This document shows positions 58,241 to 64,000 of a stretch of DNA of 64,000 bases, piece after piece. The stretch's first letter is position 1; each line of letters opens with the position of its first letter. This DNA comes from Campylorhamphus procurvoides. Its lineage: Eukaryota > Chordata > Aves > Passeriformes > Dendrocolaptidae. The DNA lies in assembly GCA_013396655.1 (NCBI GenBank), contig WBMV01008244.1:249019-313018 (forward strand), given 5' to 3'. A program made the translations under genes and the position numbers. The notes below the pieces were generated by a model that was not told where the DNA came from, did not search any database, and saw only the letters and a list, made by a program, of their open reading frames with translations.

Positions 58241-59174
58241 TTTTAATCTGCTCTAGTTAATTAGCAACTACCAGGAGTGCATCTTGCTTTTATATTTTTT
58301 TTATATTACATGCATTGATGGAAACAAGCTGATGGTTGCTGTAGGTGGAGGAGAATTGCAGTGGGATCGACAGACAGGGCAGCTTCTGAATGGTGGGATT
58401 GGAATTTCTGAAATTGTTTCAAGCCATCTCTGCGTATAAAATAATAACAAAATGTTCCACAGCTCTACCCTCTAGCTGCAAACCTTCAAAGATGTTGCCC
58501 TTGGTTGAACTGCTCAATATATCAAATTTCATCCTGAAATGTGAAAGTCTGTTGCATCTGCCCCATTTCTGTGCATTTAACAACTGACCCTTGCCGGGAG
58601 TTGTCTTATGTGTTTGTGTCGGTCTGAAAGGTCATTTAAATTGCTTAAATACCTGCTTTTAATATTTATAACTAAGGAGAGCTGTGAATAAAAAGAGATG
58701 CCATAGATTAGGTCTTAAAAAAGCAGCATGTGGAGGTTTTTAGGATTCCTTAATGCCATGTATTGCCAAGGTCACAAGCACCCAGAGTGGCTGCTATCCA
58801 TGCTCAGGGGTGGCTGGGTTCCAGGGGCTCCAGGAGGAGGAGCTGCCTGGGGCTGCTGCTCCACTGCCACGAGCAGCTGTTTCACCAGCCCGACGCTGCT
58901 GCTGCACTGGGGAACCTGGCCAAGGCCTCGGCTCTGCTGCCAGCAAAAAGAGCTAGCAAATGGCACTCAGGGTTTTTTTTGTGTCTACAAGTACATATTC
59001 TGTAGTCCTTGTGAGCTAAAGAATCCTCTGTGTGCAAACTGAGTGCAGTTGTTCCTCATGCTCTGAGCTCTGGTTTATTTGCTAAGGCGTTTGCAGAAGG
59101 ACCCTGAGAAGACGGAGACCTGAGCTTTTATCTGCTCTTAATGCACTAAATTAAATTCTCTGCCTGTAGACACT
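58241..59174. other. Unique sequence with a GC-rich block
   Basis: 58790-58965 is distinctly GC-rich, with several CpGs, inside AT-rich flanks. Three plus frames and one minus frame stay open through it; one plus frame reads as an Ala/Leu-rich helix-like peptide near its end. I recognise no family, and simultaneous openness of several frames points to composition rather than coding. Confidence 0.45.
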
Positions 59175-59502
59175 CTGGAGTTGTTCAATGTGGAGAAAAG
59201 GAGACTGGCTGCTCTCTACAGCTCCCTGAAATGGGGTTGTGGTCAGGTGGGGGTTATTCTCTTCTCCCAGGGAACAAGTGATGGGACAAGAGGAAACAGC
59301 CTCAAACAGCACCAGTGGGAGTTGGATATTGGGAAAGGTCTCCTCACTGGAACAGGCTGCCCAGGGAAGTGGTGTAGTCACTGTCCCTGGAATATTCCAA
59401 AATGAGCAGATGAGCACTTCACAGTATGGGTTTGTGGCAAGGGGGTACTTGGTCAAAAGTTGGACTTGATCTTGGAGGTTTTCATGTCTTAATGATTATG
59501 TG
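59175..59502 (+). mobile_element. CR1 LINE fragment
   Basis: Plus-strand CR1: ttcaatgtggagaaaaggag, ctacagctccctgaaatggg, tctcttctcccagggaacaa, gatgggacaagaggaaacag, aacaggctgcccagggaagt, gtagtcactgtccctggaat and a ttggacttgatcttggaggt tail. It covers much of the ORF2 C-terminus but contains frameshifting gaps (the 'aaaaatttcttcactga' part is shortened), so no protein is encoded. Confidence 0.95.
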
Positions 59503-60611
59503 TTAGAAGGTCCAAATAAGCAGCACACACAGCTCCATGCTCAGTTTAGAACTAAACTGGAGAGTTGTGGTGGAAAAAGGAATCATGTTTCAGGTCGTGC
59601 TGGGAGTTATGGCTTACCTGGTGACTGTCCAAATCATAACTTGCATTGTAAAAATGAGCAAAAGCTGGGGAAGAGTGAGAAAGGAGGAAAAAGGAATCCT
59701 CTGCCAGAATGGCGTTACAGTGGGGGAGAACAGGATATTGCAGTAGTCTCCACTGTCCACAGTCCTGTGTAATGTGACCCAATTTGGGGGCAAAAGGGTG
59801 TTAGTGAATTTAAATAAATAAATAGTATTTCAGTGAGCACCGGTGAAATGTTTGTGGAAAGAAACTTTGGGGATCTGCTGGACTCTCATCTCAATTTGAG
59901 CTCCTGCATTAAGTACTGGCTTTAGTTGCCTCCCCACTCCCTTTGAAAGCCTTGAAGGAGTTCTCTGGTGTGCCAGCTGCGGGTAAATACTAATCAGAAG
60001 AGCAATTGCTGAGGGGGGAGGAGAAGGAGGGATTGTTGCTTGTTGGGTGCTGTGGGACGTGGTGTTGCCTTTTCGGAGGAAGGTGTTTTGATTGATGTCC
60101 TGTAGGTTTGTTACTGAAGCCTCTGAGCTGCACGTGTTGAGGCACATGTTGTTTGGATTCTCGTGGTGCTGTTGACTCATCTCAAACCACTCTGGCTGCA
60201 GGAGAACAGAAGGAGCAGAAACACACATTGAATGTTCGTGCTTTGGAGTGTTTCAGGCACTCCACTTTTAAATCTCCGTCATCTTAAAACTGTCATGAAG
60301 TTCCTGTCTTAAATTTGCTATAATCCTGCATAGGCATCTGGGAAGCTCCTGAAATGTGTGTGTGTGTCCCCTGATTTTCCTGCAGGTAACACAGGAGGAG
60401 AATGTTACAGATGCTTTTCATGTGCAGTTTCTGTAGAGGTTTTATTGCCCATGTCACAGGGTATGGATTGACAGGGCTTTTCTCCCAGGAAATCCCCTTT
60501 GGATATCCCCTTTGGAGATCCCGTTGCTCTCCTTCTATAAGTTATAATTTCAAGTCCAGGCTTGCTGTGAACTGTTCTCTTCCTCCATTTCTTCACAATC
60601 AATTGTCATTT
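59503..60611. other. Unique sequence, no gene recognised
   Basis: A minus frame at 59830-60228 (132 codons) is Ser/Thr/Pro/Gln-rich and unfamiliar. A short (GT)n lies near 60357-60367, and a direct repeat of atcccctttgga near 60490-60517. No exon or RNA gene. Confidence 0.5.
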
Positions 60612-60776
60612 CCCAGAGGAGCTGTGGCTGCCCCATCCCTGGAAGTGTCCAAGGCCAGGTTGGATGGGGCTTGGAGCAACCTGGGCTTGTGGAAGGTGTC
60701 CCTGGCCGTGACTGGGGATGGGGATGGATGGGCTTTGAGGTCCCTTCCAACCCAAACCATTCTGTGATTCTGTGAT
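60612..60776 (+). mobile_element. CR1 LINE 3'-end fragment with good tail
   Basis: Plus-strand CR1: cccagaggagctgtggctgc, cccatccctggaagtgtcca, ttggagcaacctgggcttgt, gaggtcccttccaacccaaa, and a tail of ccattctgtgattctgtgat with two clear octamers. The plus frame keeps a 'APSLEVSKARLD' stretch of the ORF2 C-terminus. Among the better preserved short copies. Confidence 0.97.
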
Positions 60777-62140
60777 CATGTCACAGAAACGTTCTTATTT
60801 GAAACTGCTGAGTTGATGACCCTACATCCACAAACAGCGTCAAATTGGTGTCACTTTCATGTTCTCAAAACTGCTGAATGTTTAGAAAACCCCCTTTGCT
60901 GGCCTTGTCTGAGCTTAAAATACAAGTTGAAAACAAATCCATAAACTGCAGGACTTGGTGGTGTCATGGACAGCATGTCCGTGGGGCATCAGAACCAGGT
61001 GCCAGAGCCTGACCCAGGTCACTTTGGAGCACCAGGAGATCATCCCAACCTCTAACTCAGGAGCTCAGATTTCCTTATTTCTCCTCTAAGCTTGGAGAAA
61101 ATTTCAGTCCTGCGCTTGCTGTTGTAGCTGTGATAACTCCCTACCCCAGCCAGCAGGGTATCCATGCAATATCCAATTGTTTATATTTCCCCTGGGGAAA
61201 GAGGTGCCACTGGTGTCTGTATGAACATATTGACATCTTTATTGACATCAGTTGTCTTCAGTCTTGCCTATTTAATTAATATAATTGATCTGCTGAACAC
61301 CTAGCTAATAATTCTGGGGCAAATATTCTAACTGGTCTTGTTACTAAAATAAAGTTGGAGACCCTTGTTGTGGAATTTGCCATGGATCTGGTTGCAAAAA
61401 TAATTAAATGGCCATTAATTTGCAATTTTTCCTCAATTAAAAATACTTAAGCTGCTTTTTTATTAAAACAATTAAGGACAATATATTTGAAATTACTTCA
61501 CAGTTAATGAAAGCTAAGAAATAATAATGAAATCCCAGCTTATTTTTATGTTGAAAAGATGAAATAAATAATGTTAATGTCAGTGTGTTATATAAGATCC
61601 ACTGAACAGCAGCTGCAGTCTGAGTTTTAAGCCAGTAATAAAATACATGATTAATATGCGCAAAGGTTGGAGGATACACTTCAGAACTTTTTTTCATTGA
61701 TTTGTAGCTCAGTTGAATGCTTTTCTGAGAAGATACCCTGGATGAGCTAATTGTGGGGTAAATGACTTTGTGATTATGGGCTAGGTCAGAAATATATATT
61801 AATGAATAAATATGTCTCAAAGAATAAACCCAGCTGCAGTATCTGTGGTACCCTGAGTTGTAGACAGGCACCTCTCCCTCTTCTCTGCGCTCAGGTGATT
61901 AGTGATTGCACTGCCCATTAGTTTCCTGATGTTTGTAAAACATCTCCTGGTGGCAGATATGGCTTTACCCAAAGACCAGAAGATAAGCAGGAATTAATTA
62001 CATTCTGCTTAGATTTTATATGTCTGAAATAGTTCAGCCCTGGATTTTCCCCTCAGTGTTTTGTTCCTCAGTCTTGCTCAAACCTGCAGCTTTATAGACT
62101 TTCTTCTGTGTTTGTTCTTCACTCTTGGCGTATTTATAAA
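60777..62140. other. AT-rich unique DNA, enhancer-like; 144-codon frame
   Basis: 61260-61660 is strongly AT-rich but complex, with many ATTA/TAAT cores and few long homopolymers. A minus frame at 61437-61871 stays open for 144 codons despite this composition, which is somewhat unusual; its Ser/Tyr/Ile/Leu-rich product resembles nothing I know. No splice or promoter evidence links it to a gene. Confidence 0.45.
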
Positions 62141-62213
62141 ATCACAGAATAGTTTGGATTGGAGGGGACTTTAAAGCTCATCTTGTTCTGATCTCTTGCC
62201 ATGGGCATGGAAC
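62141..62213 (-). mobile_element. CR1 LINE 3'-end fragment
   Basis: Reverse-complement CR1: atcacagaatagtttggatt, ggaggggactttaaagctca, tcttgttctgatctcttgcc and atgggcatgg. 5' truncated right after the 'ccatgggcagg' block. Similar to the 49006 copy. Confidence 0.93.
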
Positions 62214-64000
62214 CAAAAATATTGAAGAAAACAAATATATTTAATGTGTTTAAGTTTAGGACAGGTAAGGTATTGTCCAGTGAAGAGGCAGGGTAAGTAT
62301 TTCCATGATTATAGAGAATTATTCCAGCATTTTGCAGGCTCTGACATTTTCTTAATGATGAAGAGAGGAGACAAAATCAGAAATTTAATCCCAAGGGAAA
62401 TGTTGAAGTTGGCAGTTCTACAGAAATTGCCTGAGAGTGCTTTGTTTCATTTTTAAAGCAGTAATTTCATCTGGGATGCACAGCTGTGGAAAGGCTGGGA
62501 GTATCTGTTGTGTCTCCAAGTTGCTTCTCATCCTGACAATTCTCACTCGGGGTAATAATTCTCATTATGGGCAATCAAGTAGAGTCTAAGTCTGATTTTT
62601 GGAAGGCAATTTGTTTGTGCTGAAAAATCAAGTTAAGCCCTCAGTTGGTGTAATTCTTGCCATGTTTCAAAATTACGTATATAACATAAAAAGGTGGATG
62701 GGGAAGCAGAAGAGAACTATTGACATGTGGCTGAAATTGTAGGATTATATAATCTGAATTTTAAAAACTTTCACCAAGCCATTCTAATTCTTCCCAGTTA
62801 AAGTGTGTTTCAGCACTGAAAATATCAACCAGCTTTGTGCTCCCTGAGTTGTGTTCTGGCCATGTGACCTAAAGGCTGTGGAGACATTCTGGGCTGCTCA
62901 GAAAATTTTGCATCTAAAATTGAGTATACCCAGTGTTAATCTCACATTCTGTGTACTGGGAGTAATCAAATCTTCACGATGGTACAAAATGCTCCTTAAT
63001 GGCATTTTAGTGGTTTCATTTTGCAGGAGAATTTTTAATCAGTAATTTGGCACATAAATACTTACCATGGGGTATTCCCTGGCTGTTAAAAATCAGTACT
63101 CTGAAGTTTTGATTTTTCTGTCAGAGCCCATGGAGTTCCTGGCGATTAAATGTGTAATGACGTTCATGGATGTGTTAAAATTTGGGTACCAAAACCAGTT
63201 TAAAAAACCCCAAACCACAGTGGCTGAAATGTGCATCACTGAGAGGGCTGTGCTGCCCTGGAAGGTCCTGGGGTGAATTTGTGTTTCATGGTACACAGAT
63301 TTGAAAACACTTCAGCTGATGGAAGAGGATAACTGATATTTAAAACAGGGATGCTACCTCAATAAGCTGACTTGGAATATCTTGTATAAAGACTAAGGAG
63401 AGCTATACATACATCCCTTCTTTGGACAGAAAAGCAGTCCTGGTGGCACATTTAAGCACAGCAGACTTCCATCTGAATTCCTTCAGCACAAATTTGTGCC
63501 AACACGGGAAAACCAATTTGCAAATCGATTGGATCTGTTGCCAACACCCCATAATAGCATTTCTGTGGATTTCACTTCTAAAGGGAAATGTTCTGATGAA
63601 AAAACCCCATCAAATTATTTTAGTGGCACAGGTTGGCACTGAGGTGTTTTAAGCTTTTGTAGTTTTAATACATCTTTTCCTTTGTAGTTCAAGCCCGTTA
63701 TGCTTGTCAGGAGTGGACAGAAGCAGCCCAGAGGTTGTTGCCTGCTCATCTTGTTAATTTTTTCTGGCTAATTAGTGTTTTGCAGATGCTGTGTCTCCTC
63801 CTGCTCTTTAGCAGATCCCTTTCTGTGTCACCTTGAGCTGGAATTACAGGTGCCAGGCTGGAGCTTAGGGAATGAGAGAAGTCAAGCTTTCTCACCTTGG
63901 CAAGGACTGTGCCTTGGCTATTCCTACTCTACCAAGGCTGTTCCCAAGGGGAGAATATTCCTGATTCCCCTTCTTCCATGGTGTCCTGGTTCTTTCACAC
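62214..64000. other. Unique sequence to the right edge, no gene recognised
   Basis: AT-rich ordinary DNA. At 63676-63688 a tttcctttgtag acceptor-like tract precedes a 27-codon open stretch that ends in a stop without a donor. Short plus frames at 62851-63045 and 63422-63652 are unfamiliar. No RNA gene or mobile element recognised. Confidence 0.5.

Noticed and set aside
63676..63780. Acceptor-like tttcctttgtag followed by 27 open codons
   Set aside because: It ends in a stop without a donor; chance.
1..64000. Prokaryotic features (operons, Shine-Dalgarno sites, CRISPR, phage, insertion sequences)
   Set aside because: The CR1 content, absence of long coding frames and overall composition are those of avian nuclear DNA.

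Overview
The window looks like non-coding nuclear DNA from a bird, most likely a songbird. The main evidence is 26 fragments of CR1 LINE retrotransposons (chicken repeat 1, the dominant avian LINE), recognised by their 3' tail. They cover about 4.9 kb (roughly 7-8% of the window), 13 on each strand. Most are the short 5'-truncated pieces usual in birds. One probable solo LTR of an endogenous retrovirus lies at about 14.6-15.3 kb. The sequence is moderately AT-rich and appears CpG-poor. I saw no rRNA, tRNA, CRISPR array, operon or bacterial feature.

I found no protein-coding exon I can defend. The longest ATG-initiated frames (about 200 codons) are near what chance gives in 64 kb of six-frame vertebrate DNA. 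They match no family I recognise, and several simply run through CR1 fragments. The only convincing coding remnants are decayed C-terminal pieces of the CR1 ORF2 reverse transcriptase, clearest at 43.6-44.1 kb and 27.0-27.3 kb. The window is best read as intergenic DNA or the inside of a very long intron.

Layout: 0-6 kb is mostly unique DNA with three tiny CR1 scraps and AT-rich segments that look like conserved non-coding elements. 6-15.3 kb has CR1 copies at 6.1, 10.6, 13.1 and 13.8 kb, a 31-bp minisatellite at 9.4 kb and the LTR. 15.3-30 kb has CR1 clusters at 18.7-21.3 and 26.0-29.9 kb around a 4.7 kb repeat-poor block. 30-42 kb has one CR1 at 33.9 kb, then 7.5 kb without any recognisable CR1. 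41.7-49.1 kb is CR1-rich and includes the longest copy and a compound microsatellite at 46.3 kb. 49.1-54.0 kb is again CR1-free and holds an exact 20-bp tandem duplication. 54-64 kb has scattered CR1 fragments and a strongly AT-rich segment at 61.3-61.9 kb.

No undescribed system is evident. The points most worth checking are the AT-rich, homeodomain/POU-motif-dense segments in repeat-poor blocks (possible enhancers), the LTR call, the young tandem duplications, and a few exon-like splice-signal pairs that are probably chance.
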